From: Tetrastigma voinierianum
Taxonomy: Eukaryota > Streptophyta > Magnoliopsida > Vitales > Vitaceae
NCBI GenBank assembly: GCA_016808115.1
Contig: JAEQBH010001502.1
Coordinates: 310,001 to 374,000 of the forward strand
Reading direction: 5' to 3'
Length of the DNA stretch: 64,000 nt
In this document: piece by piece, positions 34,338-46,271 of the stretch
Position numbering within the stretch: position 1 is the stretch's first letter
How the letters are laid out: each line of letters starts with the position of its first letter
The notes under the pieces: model-generated
The model's database searches: none
Told to the model about the DNA's origin: nothing
What the model saw: the letters and a program-made list of their open reading frames with translations, nothing else
Made by a program: the position numbers and the translations under genes

Positions 34338-36155
34338 CGTGACGCCCAAAACCGGTGTCCGTTGACAACCCACAACCCGTGTATCACTCGTGGAATGCCC
34401 AACCCGACACTACTCACGAAAAATCAAGCAAAGTCTCATTTGTACGGAGCTTCCCACTCAGGCCAAACCGTCCCAACAAGCTTACAATGACCACGTGGTC
34501 CACATGCAGTACCAATGGCTACTGGGCCCTCGATCAATACTCACAAAATATATCCCAACCAAATATACTACATGGTTCAAGAGTTAATAAATTACTCTTA
34601 ATTCAAAATATATTAAAATTACAACATTCTAATACATGTTATACAATAACATCAAAGCCACAAGCCCGCTTCTTAAACGGTTCCTAATGAGTGTCGCTCT
34701 TCCCGATCGCTCCTCGTACCGAAATAGTGATCCTCGACAGGCGAGCAGCCCGGCAGATAGATAATTTCCTACATGTTACTCCCCACCTAAGTGCACATGC
34801 ATGGAAACAATCACATTCAAGTACTCTCGTGAAACCTACCTCGAATGTCTACATGCCCAACCCATGTCTCGAGTCTCACCGACTTCACACATGCCTAAGC
34901 CAATATGAGAGTAAAACATCCGCCACAACAAAAGCTTTTATTCTGAAAACTACTACCGAAGCTTCGTAAAAATATTGACTATTTCCTCCGAGGCGAATTG
35001 GTCGGATAACTCTCCGAAATGTGGGGCCATGGTCCTCATCCGAAGTGATTTGTTGGACATCCCTCCCAGGCAATTCTTCAGAAAATTTGAAATTCCTTTC
35101 ACAAACATTTTCTTTTTTGTTTCATTTCATTTCATGCACTCACACCTAATATTCTAAGCTGCCCCAATGCATATGGAATGCATTATGCCAATTCCAATAC
35201 ATTCATGCTAATATATTCACATGCATATATATATATTAACATAATTAAATCACATAAAACATGTTATGCACCACAATCAATCACACCAAAATTAGCCTAC
35301 ATGGGCTAAGACAAACACTTCCAGTAATTCATTTGAATCACTCAACCAAACACATTTTCACACCAAAAATTTAGTGTCATTATTCACGGAACGTTGAAAC
35401 CCTGCTAATGCTCTCACTATAACACAAATAGGAATTTTCTCCACTCCTGCTCAAAGCTTTTTGAGACCGAATTTACTACTAAACAAGCCTCTCAAGAGCC
35501 CTAACCATTTACATGGCTCTTAGCCAAAGATTAACACAAGTAGGAAATGATCTCACTCTTGAGTTGTCGGAACTCACCAGTCTCCGATGCCCACGCGCAG
35601 CTCCCCGCCGCGTAACAACTTTGCATTTGCTCAATTGAAACTCGACAAATCGACGTCAAAATCTAGAGAGAAGCACACTTTCTCTTTCTAGAAATCACAA
35701 CCCAAAGCTACTGCATCTTTGTTTCAGCACTGCACGTTTTGTGCTCAAAATGAAGATGACACTATTTTCTATTTTGTCTTATTATCATTAACATCTCAAA
35801 AATTCCACTTATGTCCCATTTTCTTGATTTTTGACACTTGACACTATCTGAGCCGTCCATTTCCATCATCTCTCTCATCTTGCAACATGCGTCACAAGAG
35901 TACATGTAGTAGGTTACTTTTGTCACATCACATGTCTCTCAAACCCGTTTTACGGCACCCGACACCTGGTGCCTTGAAACGGAAATTCGACTATTTTAAT
36001 TCGACTAAATTCGACATGGTAGCTAGATTCGCGAGACGATTCCAAACTAAGCTGAAGTCCGCTTTTTGTCATCCGAGATCTAGAAAATTCGGATTTTGAC
36101 CGAACAGCTTTATTTATGTTATTTTTCTCCAAATTGAATTTTCTCGGGTCTTACA
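34338..36155 (-). repeat. 5' LTR of element B
   Basis: On the plus strand it runs CGTGACGCCCAAAACCGG to CGGGTCTTACA; 1,818 bp, with a C in place of the terminal T. It is similar in length and sequence to the solo LTR at 44362-46185. Confidence 0.92.
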
Positions 36156-37967
36156 AGGATATTATTACTTGATATGTCTCAATGAATGATGGGGAAGTCG
36201 CAATCATGATGCATGTAGGATAAAGCATTAGCAATGCCTTTAACCACATTAACCCTCTTTAACTAGCCTAATTCCACGCCTTCAACATCATCCTCAAGAT
36301 ACAAACAAGCTCCCTGCTCCATATAAGCTTGTAAACGAGAAACATGCATCTGCTATGCGTGCGTAAGCCATGAAGTTTCACAATGCTATGTGTTGTATTG
36401 TTGACAGTATTTGGACTTCATTGTCAAAGCTTTTCAAGTAGGTTGGATCCTCACTTTCCCATCCATGAAGTTTTTTCAACGCAACGACGTTGCCAGAAGG
36501 CAGTTGTGCTTTGTAAACGCTGCCATAGCCTCAGGTACCTATGCAATATTTGATGTCAAAATCCTTAGTTTCTTGGATGATGTCTTGATAAGCAATCACA
36601 CCATCATAGTCCCATATCGAAAATAGATCTCCATTTTTCACCTTTCTTGTCTCAAGTGATTGATTTTTTCTAATCCTTCGTTTATGGAAGAGCAACCCAA
36701 GAATCACAACCAAAAGGAATAAGGTTGCAAATAGAGAAACAAGGATGATGAGTATGATTTGATCGTAGCTTTTCTTGCAACATGGCAAACCTTTGATTTC
36801 ATCGCATAGACCTTTGTTGTGGGCAAATGCCTCTAGTGGAGCTCTAGACTGCAATTGGGAGGGAACATGACCCTTTAACTGATTGTGGGATAAGTCAATA
36901 GTCGTCCACATGTAGTTAGAAAGACAATGAGGAATGGGGCCTGAGAGATTATTGTGGGAGAGATTGAAGTATTCTACTAGTTTCAATTTTTCGAATTGGG
37001 AAGGTATCTTTCCACAAATTAAGTTATCACTAATGTCTAGGTGAGACAGTTTCTTCAAGTTCCCTATTTATGGAGGGATGGAACCATTGATTTGGTTACC
37101 TCTAAGTTCAAGATAAGTCAGATTGGTAAGACTGCCTAATGAAGAAGGGATAACACTAGTAAGGTTATTATTATTCAGGGATATTGTTTCCACATTCTCT
37201 AAATGCCCTATTTCAAGAGGGATTGAGCCATTGATTTGATTATCATCAACATAAAGGAGTTCCAGTTTGGTTAAATGCCCTATTTCTGAAGGGATGGATC
37301 CAGTGATTTGATTACGATGAAGATAAAGATATTGGAGTTTGGTTAAATGTCCTATTTCAAAAGGGATGGACCCAATGATTTGATTATCATAAAGATAAAG
37401 ATATTTGAGTTTGGTTAAATGTCCTAGAACGGAAGGGATGACACCACTAAGATGGTTAATACTTAGATCCAAGTAAGTCAAGTTCTTCATTTTCCCAATA
37501 TCAGGAGGAATTAAACCATGTAATCTATTAGAATAAAGGGAGAGTGTCTCCAACCGAGTGAGGTTAGCGAGGGAAACAGGTAGCTCACCTGTAAGATTGT
37601 TATAATCGAGAGTAAGAGAGGTGAGATGAGTGAGAGTACCTATTTGGTGTGGGATGCTACCATTGAGTCCACAGTTATGAAGGTAGAGCTGAACTAGGTT
37701 GGGAAATGAAGAAAACTTCAATTTGCTAAGCTCACCCAATTCTTTGTCGGAACTGAAAATGAAGATTTCGGTGACGCTTCCAGCCTTCTTACAACTTATA
37801 TCAGGCCAGGTGCAGTGAGGAGAAGTACAATACCGCCATCCGGTTATGCGCAGAGCCTCTCCCTCATCACTTGATAATGATGATGGTGATGATATTGCAT
37901 GGGCAAGGAAGAATATTATCATGGTTATGGTTATTACCATTTCTGTAGAAATGAAGAAGGACACCAT
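36156..37967 (-). pseudogene. LRR kinase copy 2, exon 1 main segment
   Basis: From the ATG at 37967 (a second ATG at 37940 is the more typical start): signal peptide VITITMIIFFLAHAIS, cap region CTSPHCTWPDISCK, and about 12 LRRs of which three (GHLTKLxxLYL) are near-identical. An in-frame TAA at 37070-37068 replaces a likely GAA (PPEIGNLKKL). LRRs then resume, followed by membrane span IILIILVSLFATLFLLVVIL and kinase motifs: a glycine loop broken by TGA at 36533, VVALKKLHG (catalytic Lys), SFDNEVQILS, LVYK, DFPIIH, and a TGA in place of the Arg of the HRD triplet at 36181-36179. It stops at NNIL where element B enters. Confidence 0.93.
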
Positions 37968-40827
37968 CTTTAATTCAATCTAATTATAGTTTATTCATTG
38001 CTTCAAATAAGCACCCATTTTTATAATGTAAATATAAACGTTGTTGGAATGGCGTCTAAGAGAGAACAGAGACTCTTCCCGGAAGCACACCACCCAGTCA
38101 TACAACTCTTTTTCAAGTCTTTCATATTACTGTCTGCGAGATTGTGATCATCTAGTTTCTTGAAGACGCTAATGATTTTCCATTAACTCCTCTTCTTCCT
38201 TCCCTACCACAATTGAGGTAGCTCATATTGCCACTTCCTTTCATACCACAATGACCTTTCTTTTTCAGCACATGGTGGGGATGAATTGGATTTTTATAAA
38301 CATGTGCTGGCTTTTACATGACACATAATTGGTATTGCAACTGTAGCTTGGAAAATAAACAAAAGAAAGTTTATATGTAATTATTTTTAAGAAGCTGCCA
38401 AACTAACAGACCCTTAATATGGAGCAGTTTCAATTAATTTCTTTAGATTTCAAGTGATCTGATTGTAAAATCGGACCTTATAAGTTAACAGCCCAATGGC
38501 TACTATTATGACCGCTGTGTGGTCTGGAAAGAAGCAAACCTAAACACAGATATTAACCACATCACGCCTACAAATGGGCATCATCATCATCATGGTGATG
38601 GTTACTACCATTTCTGTAGAAACAAAGGACACCATCTTTAATTCTATCTAATTACTTTATTCATCATTACATAAAATAAGCACCACTAAGTGAGAACAGA
38701 GACTCTTCCCGGAGCTCACGTCCCACCACGATTGTGATCTAATTTATAATGTACACAACACTCATCTCTTGGTCTGGTTTCTGTGTATTTCATGTGTGTC
38801 CCCACTTTCTCTTCTATGAAGGAAATTCTATGGCTGCCAGCCTCTTTATAAAATCTTATTGGCAATTCCATTTCAATCTAATTTTGCTCCTCTCTATTAT
38901 TGATGTCCGCGTTATTCATGATGTTTACCCACAGAAATGTATCTTAAAGTCTCAAACATGATTGAATTCCACTCGGAAAAGGAAAGCTTTAAGGGATCAT
39001 GGATATGACAAGTCAAGTCTATCCATTCTTTTTAATTTTGTTTTTACCTTTTTCTTCCATGTGATGCACATTTCCAAGTCTTTTGCACTTATTTATTTAT
39101 TATATTTTATCCTCGTTGCATTTTTCTTGCATGATGCTTTTCAATTTTTTCCCTCTCTCTTGCATGTGATGACTTTTTCTCAGTCTTTTGCACTTTTATT
39201 TATTTATATTATATGTTCGAGATAATAGTCCTTGATTCGGATTGTAATCTCGTTCGAAGATTAGTAGTGTATGTCTGAACTTCTCTTATAGATCTTAATG
39301 TGTCAGGGTAAATGAGATAATTTGTAATAAAGTATAAGCATATACAATCTTTTACGTGGTTCGACAGCTTGCCTATATTTATGGGGTTGTGCCTAAATGC
39401 AAGAATTTTCATTGATTTGATTCAAGGTTTACAATTAGTCTTATGTGGTGGTACGAGACTCCCTCTCTACCCACGCCCCTTCTTAAAACCTAATCACTCA
39501 TAGTGGAATTTAGATTGAACTCTCTTCATTCCCCTCTCAATAGCATCGCACATCCATACCCACATTACATCAATATAAGATGAAGAAAATAAAGAATATC
39601 ATCTTTCACTAAAGGTGAAAGAATTTTAACGTGCAATACCTCAACCAAGTATCTACACTCCATATTCCTTCAACACGTCCGAACTCCGTTTGTTCTTCCT
39701 CAAGCTCTGATCCTAAAATCCGTGTTGATAATTTCCAAAGTCTTGAATTTATAGTTTTGCTAATTAGTATTGGAAATCTTGACACAGTTAGATCATTATC
39801 CTAATATGACTCCAACCTTACCTTCTATTTTCTATTCTTGTCTTTAAGCTATCGCATCAGAATTAGGAAACTTGATGTTCAAGTATCCTCTTCATAATAG
39901 AATCCTAAAACGTTTCTAATTCTGGTTGACAATTTAGACGTCCGGATCTTTTGTGATTTGATCTTTATCCACGTGCCAAATAGATCCCAGGCTCATCGGT
40001 TACTTGCTCACTAAGTTCCTTGGCCTCTAAGCTAGAAGAATCATGTGCGTCCCACAGCTGCTCTCCATATAGTCCTAACTTCCCAAGTATGGCACGTCCC
40101 TACAGTAGAGAATTACGTTAATCTGAACTACTTCAATCTGCTCCTTCTAGTCAAGACTTCCATGTCGCCTCTGCGGACTTTACCTTTATTTCAACAAATT
40201 TTCATCAATCTCGATATCTGAAGTAGCTATCTTCTTGTAGAATCCTTGAGATGGAGATATGGACAATCTCAAACCTAACAATATTCTCATTGCATTTTTT
40301 ATTTCACGAAACTTTTCAATTTTTTATATTTATTAATTTTATCCATTTTGATAATCAATAAAAACAATAAACAAGAACATCTTAATATAAATAGAATTGC
40401 ATTGTGGACAAAAAATATTATCATTATACTATAAAAGCATTTGATAATTTGATATATTATTATACTACATTTGATATTATAGAGTTTAGATTTAAAAATT
40501 ATGTTTTATTATTTAGATGTTTAGGAGATAAGATTTTCTTATATCAATGCTAAATAAAGCGATTATTCATTTTATAGAACTTATCACATATAAATAAAAT
40601 TAAAATTTTTATTTAAATCATTTTATCATTGTAACATTTTATTTATCACTTATTGTTATAATTTTAACTTAACCTTAGTTTGGCAAAATTTTTTTTTATT
40701 TGTATAAAAAAATTTAATGTTATATTCACTTATTGTAATATCTTCTATTCAGATAGGAATATCTCATATCTTTTACCCTTGATTTAGTTCTTCTTAATAG
40801 AAGGTGCAATAATTGGAAAGATTAATG
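37968..40827. repeat. Duplicated flank block, copy 2, first part
   Basis: This is the upstream flank of LRR kinase copy 2. It matches 716-900 and then 2340-5050 in order, without the 900-2340 AT-rich block. It contains the dispersed repeat of 3530-4560 (here 39285-40330). Low-complexity AT DNA at 40320-40740. No gene recognised. Confidence 0.7.
38519..38730. repeat. Chimeric fragment: DHQS-like intron piece joined to LRR kinase 5' piece
   Basis: 38519-38577 matches 11745-11800, the DHQS-like intron just upstream of exon 2 (AAGCAAACCTAAACACAGAT, CTACAAATGGGCA). It is fused directly to CATCATCATCATGGTGATGG, the start codon and signal-peptide region of the LRR kinase with its upstream sequence (AAGGACACCATCTTTAATTC). 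Confidence 0.75.
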
Positions 40828-42404
40828 CACTACAACAAATGTGGGCTACGACGGTGGTTTTTTAAGGTCATAGAGGTGATTTAGAGGCGGTTTTTATGTC
40901 CAACAGGGCAGGTTGGTGGATAGAGGCGGTCTGATTGAGGCGGTTAAAATTGTGACACCCCCGAAACCCAGGAGTCTATTGACTCTCAGTCGACCTGCGC
41001 GGAAACACATGTGTCTTATATCATGAGACCCATACATGAGTAAATGACCCAATAAGGCCCATCATCATATACTCGTCCATGCGATTTACAAGACCATACA
41101 TTTCTATAGATCTAAGAGTTATTACATCACTCATATCTGAAAACATATATTAAAAACTAGGTCATTCTAATATATACAAAACAAGAATCAAGGCCCTTGA
41201 TTCGGCCCGCTTCGCCAATCCGGCCTCTAAGGGAGTGTAGATGCACTTTTATGCACATCACATTGCACGAAGGGTCCCACGACGGGGTAGGCTAACACCG
41301 GTAGGGATAAATCTATAAAAATTTATTTCCCACCTAGGTGCACATGCAAATGATCATTTCATAGTCAAACCAACAACCAATCGTGCATACATGTTATCCT
41401 CATGGAAAAATCTACATGCATGTATGAGGCAGAGCACTCTACATGCCCAGGGAAATGTAGGGTCGACCTCAGGCCCACCGCGATACAGTGCCTTGATGGG
41501 AAATCGATCTTGAGTCGGTTTAGGCTCATCTCACAACGTAGTCTATGTGATATTTATTTAGTCGTTTCGTGTCTTTTTGGGCAACATAACTTTCGGGGTC
41601 TCACGCGGGTCTCTTACACCCTCCGACATTTTTCGGGCTTTCAGAGTGGATACAGCATCCTAACCCGAGTTTTCGAGTTTTCACACAGGGGTATCTATCC
41701 CCTACGCACTCGCTAGGCACATTTCATTTTTTCATTTTCGTTTAACATTGTGGAACTCAATTGGACTTCGTCCCATTCCCAAGCCCACACGATTCAACAC
41801 CAAGCTGAGTGCGAATCCCTAGTACCATGTACGCACTCGTATAATGTGAGTTACCGCACACAATGCAATACGATTTGTGTCAGCACTCAAACCCATGACC
41901 CGATGTATGAAGACCTCTACATGGACATTCTACACGTACACACTATGTGTGTGCTATGAACACTCATGTCTAATGCATACAACATTTCATATATATTCGA
42001 GTTCAACATCCAACAAACATGCGAGTCATGTTAATATTCCACACATTCCGTCGATTACATCACATAAGCATACCGCACATCTTTTTTAATCATTCGAGTT
42101 CATTCCTTATCAACACATCTTCAAGCATGTATTAACATAATTCCCACCATCATAGTATGTCAATCATATAGCCTGCTACATGCCAAGAAGTGGCCATGTT
42201 CAAGCACAACACATTACAACCCAATGTTTTTGAAACACCCATATTGATAACAATTACTCAGTTTTTCGACACATATGTGAGCACCTATTTCAACTGAATG
42301 GCTTATGGCTAGATTCTGGACTCCATGAACTTTCCATAGAGTCAAGAACACTAAATCAATTCGGACGGAAAAGTTATGGCCTAAACAACAAAATTTAAAA
42401 CCCC

Positions 42405-43085
42405 GAGAAAAAATCCTGCATGTTAACCATACAAGCAATGATACACCAAAAGCGATTTTCTTTGGTCTAAGAACCCCGGAAATATTCTGCATGTTAACCA
42501 TGCAAGCAATGTCCCACCAAACTGATTTTCAGTGTAAGAACCAGAAAAATTCTGCATATTAATTATACATGAAAGCCCATAAAAATTCTGCATGTTTTTC
42601 ATGCATACAATAATATACGAACTGAATTTCTTCGATCCCCAAAACCCAAAACATTCTGCATGTTAGTCGTAGCCACAATAATACACCAAACTGAGTTTTC
42701 TTTGATCTAAAAACCCAAAACATTCTGCATATTAGTCATGCATGGAAATATAGAAAAATTCTGCATGTTTTCATGCACATACAATAATACACCAAACTGA
42801 GTTTTATTTGATCCCCAAAAGCCACAAGATTCTACATGTTAGTCATGCATGGCCAGAAATTCTGCATGTTTTCTATCACATACAATAATACACCAAACTA
42901 AGTTTTCTTTGATCTAAAAACCCAAAACATTCTGCATGTTAGTCATGCATGGAAGCCCAGAAAATTCTGCATGTTTTTCATGCATACAATAATACACCAA
43001 ACTGAATTTCTTCAGTCTAAAAACCCAGAACATTCTGCATGTTAGTCATGCATACAATATCTACAAGCCAGGTTTTCAGTTCCTA
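42405..43085. repeat. Tandem array with ATTCTGCATGTT motif in solo LTR 1
   Basis: About a dozen variants of ATTCTGCATGTT, followed alternately by AGTCATGCATGGAA or TTTCATGCATACAATAAT and CACCAAACTGAGTTTTCTTT, form higher-order units of roughly 110-150 bp. Confidence 0.85.
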
Positions 43086-43089
43086 AAAC

Positions 43090-43220
43090 CAGAAAAAAAC
43101 AGCATGTACAACATCACAAATTCAGTCTTCAAACCCAGAAAATTCAGCATGTACAACATCACAAATTCAGTCTTAAAACCCAGAAAATTCAGCATGGACA
43201 ACATCACAAATTCAACATGT
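43090..43220. repeat. Short tandem array, about 45 bp by three
   Basis: CAGCATGTACAACATCACAA, then ATTCAGTCTT and AAACCCAGAAAATT, repeats three times. Confidence 0.85.
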
Positions 43221-44361
43221 TATTCATTCAAACAATCACATAGCAAACTCAACCAAATGCCATTTCCATGGCCCCAAACAAGGAAATAACCAAAGAGGAA
43301 AGATCCCTCACCTCTTGAAGTGTGTAGGACCAGTTCTTGATCCACCCAAATCTGAAAACAATGGGGGAAAAGCTTCCTCCTCCTTTTCTTTCTTTCTTTC
43401 TCTCCTTTCTTTCTTCTCCTCTTCTCTACGAATTGTTTGGAATCTCTCCTCCAACACCAAAGTTGGTTTGACTTAGGTGGAGTACACCTAACACAAATTT
43501 GTTTGACACTTGGTCAACTCAAGACCAAGTGTTCTCCATGCCACAATTTAACCCACTTTCATGCTCATGCATGAGGTGGCTTGACATTGGCCCCCAACTC
43601 ATGCAATCCTAGGGCATGTGACACTTGGCCACCATGTGCGAAGTGTCTCCCATCTGAGTTCCACATGGCACCCCATGGATTTGGCCGTTCCTCGAAATGC
43701 GTGCCAAAACCGGCCGGTCTTGGAAATTCGGCGATTCGTTTGGTTCAACTAGATTTCGCGAGATGATTCTTGACGTCCGTTTGTCATGTAGGGTCTAGAA
43801 AGATCTAGGGTTTTATGCGTACCGTTCGGGTAAAATTTTCGATTAAGCTCATTTAAAAAATCACGCTTTTCCAGGTTTCCCCAAAATCGTCCAATCGTAG
43901 CTTCATAATGGCACTCAAAACTACCTCTACGTGTGATGAGAATCTACTACTTTCATTTGTAGGGGCGGTTTAAACCACCCTTATGAGTTAGTGTCATTTT
44001 TAAAAAAATTAAATTGACATCCTTGTTGAGGCGATGTGAATTGCCTCTAAAGTTTTGGTGCCAATCCAGGTAGAAAACGGTTATTTGATAATATTTAAAG
44101 GCAATTTGAATTGTTTCTATATTTTTTCTACTAATATTTTTTGGTAATTAAAAGCTAATAATGATATTTTTAACGAACAATAGAAATATGATTAAATTGA
44201 TAAACATCAATCATAATAAACCCTTAAGAAGATTAAATATCCAATTCATCAATTGCAATATCAAATATCTTAACAGGAATTTAAAAAATAAGCAATAAAA
44301 AAACTAATTTATGTAAACTCTAATAGAAAATGGTCTACAAAGTAGGTTTCTTTGTCGATAA

Positions 44362-46185
44362 TGTGCTGGCAGGGGTGTGCATTGACAATCCAACTTCTTG
44401 GAATAATCGTGGATGTCGGGTTCAGCTTGACACCACCCGCAGAAAAAATCGAGGCGAGTCTCCTTTGTACGGGGCTTCACCCCCCGAATACAAAGCCTGT
44501 CCCCGAAACCAGGTTCCTGATGACCACACAAGGTCCACATGCGAGTAAAATAATGGCCACTTGGGCCCCTGCATTAATACTCACAAAATACATCAACTAT
44601 ATACAATAGTTCAAGAGTTAATAAATTACTCTTAATTCAACATATATTAAAATTTACAATTCTAATACATGTTATACAAAATCGAATACCCAAAGCCACA
44701 ACCCGGCTTTCTTCTAAACGTGGCCTCTAGTGAGCACCGTCCTTGTGCACACTCCTTGTACTTGAAATGGTGATCCCTCGACAGGGTGAGCAAAGCCCAG
44801 TAGAGATAATTTCCTACATGGAGTTTACTCCGCTAAGTGCACATGCTATGACAAACAATCACATTGACAATTTCATGAACCTACTCGAATGTCTACATGC
44901 CCGATCCATTATCCAGGAGTCTCCTGACTCCCCACACATACCTAAGCCAATATGCGAGTAAAAATACAGTTTTCATAACAAAAGCTTTTTGTTCTTGAAA
45001 ACCTGCAGTTTGGTAAAATATTGGACTACTCCTCGGCGAATTCTTTGGATAACTCTCAGAAAGCGATCTAGTCATATCCGAAATGATCTGTTGGGCGTTC
45101 CTCAATGATTCTTGAGGAAATCTTAAAATCGAAATTCTTTCTGGCATTTTTCGTTTTTGTTTCATTTCGTGTCATGCACTGGCTCACAATATTACGGGTC
45201 TTGCAGGTGTATATGGAATCACGTGATGCAGTCAGCGCATTCATTGCTAATATATTCACATGCATATATATTAACATAATTAAATCATATAAAACATATT
45301 TATGCAAAATTCTGATCAATTCACACTTAAAATTCATTTCGCATTGGGTACAATTAAGCAGCCAATTCGTTTTGAATCACTGACCAAAGCATTTCGCAGC
45401 CAAAATTTTGTGTCCTTATTCGCATGAGCGGTGAAACCCTCGGGTTCTTGTTCACGACCACACAAATAAGTAATTTTTCTCGTTCGGTTCAAAGCTTTTG
45501 AGGCGAGTTTACGGCTAAACAAGCCTCAGAACATTCTAACCATTTACATGGCTCTTAGCCAAAGGTGCTTCAGTAGGAAAGATCCTACCTCTTGCGATTT
45601 AATCGGAACTCCACCAAATCGATGTCCACGCGTAGCCCTCGTCGCGTAGAACAACTTTACTTCTTGCTCCATCGAAAACCGACAGTCCGATCGGCCGGAA
45701 ATCTAGAGAGAAGGAGCACACTCTCTCTTTAGAATGAAATCCAGCAACCTCCTGCATCTAATTCACGTTTTGGCCTTCAAATGGGGAAGATGACACTGTT
45801 CATCTTTCGTCTTATTATCATTAACAATTCAATTAATTCCCATCATGTCCCTTCTTACAGATTTTGACACTTGGCACTATCTAGGCGTCCATTTCATCAT
45901 CTCTCTAATCTTGAAACATGTCACAAGAGTATATATAATAAGGTGACTTTTTCACATATATCTTTCTACCAAAAAACCGTTTCTGACACAGAGCCTTTCG
46001 GTGCCTCGAAGCGTAAGTGACATCTTGAAATTCGACGAAATTCGACGTGGTAGCTGGATTTTACGAGATGATTCCAACGGTGAAGTCCATTTCGTCATCC
46101 GAGATCTAGAAAAATTCCTGATTTTTTTTACCTAAATTACCGTTTTACCCTTTTTTAGAAAATTGGAATTTTCTCGGGTCTTACA
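44362..46185 (-). mobile_element. Solo LTR 2 (element B family)
   Basis: It begins TGTGCTGGCAGGGGTGTGC (degenerate TGTGACGCCCC) and ends CGGGTCTTACA, with flanks GATAA (44357) and AATAA (46186). The length (1,824 bp) and sequence match the element B LTRs. It is absent from the copy-1 block at 5709. Confidence 0.88.
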
Positions 46186-46271
46186 AATAATTTGAAGAAA
46201 AAACATTGATTGATGTTGATCAATCATGGATCGATTCATAAAATTTTCCAAGCTACACCCTATTCAAATAT

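Larger units (their letters stand above)
25992..36155 (-). mobile_element. Ty3/gypsy LTR retrotransposon, element B
   Basis: A 10.2-kb element in minus orientation with LTRs at 34338-36155 (5') and 25992-27912 (3'), bounded by the perfect duplication AGGAT (25987-25991 and 36156-36160). Going leftwards: a GC-rich leader with palindromes, gag, protease, reverse transcriptase, RNase H, integrase, polypurine tract. It lies inside exon 1 of LRR kinase copy 2, between the HxD loop and the DFG motif, in the same orientation as the gene. The polyprotein is broken by many stops, and the polymerase motif reads FVND. Confidence 0.95.
14672..37967 (-). pseudogene. LRR receptor-like kinase (MIK2-like), copy 2, split by two LTR retrotransposons
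   Basis: One two-exon receptor kinase can be traced on the minus strand through three separated pieces: 37967-36156 (signal peptide, about 12 LRRs, membrane span, kinase N-lobe and HxD loop), 25991-25878 (DFG segment) and 15024-14672 (C-lobe and stop). The 5-bp repeats AGGAT and ATAAT flanking the two insertions show that the pieces were once contiguous. The relatives are plasma-membrane receptor kinases that sense peptide or cell-wall signals. Besides the insertions there are in-frame stops at 37068-37070, 36531-36533, 36263-36265, 36179-36181 and 14996-14998, and frameshifts near 36390, 36330, 25895 and in exon 2. The original intron was about 114 bp. The pseudogene status is firm because element B lies inside coding sequence. 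Confidence 0.93.
40951..43882 (-). mobile_element. Solo LTR 1 (Ty3/gypsy family)
   Basis: It begins TGTGACACCCCCGAAACCC and ends near TTTTCCAGGTTTCCCC, flanked by AAAAT at 40946-40950 and 43883-43887. The allelic block at 5240-5260 lacks it (GCAAAATCGCCCAAATCG). The terminal CA is eroded. It is 2,932 bp with no coding region, and includes two tandem arrays (42405-43085 and 43090-43220) and a pyrimidine tract (43365-43425). Confidence 0.85.
40828..44132. mobile_element. CACTA-like remnant, copy 2, interrupted by a solo LTR
   Basis: CACTACAACAAAT at 40828 and the matching right part 43883-44132 are the second copy of 5052-5492, split by the LTR at 40951-43882. Confidence 0.5.
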
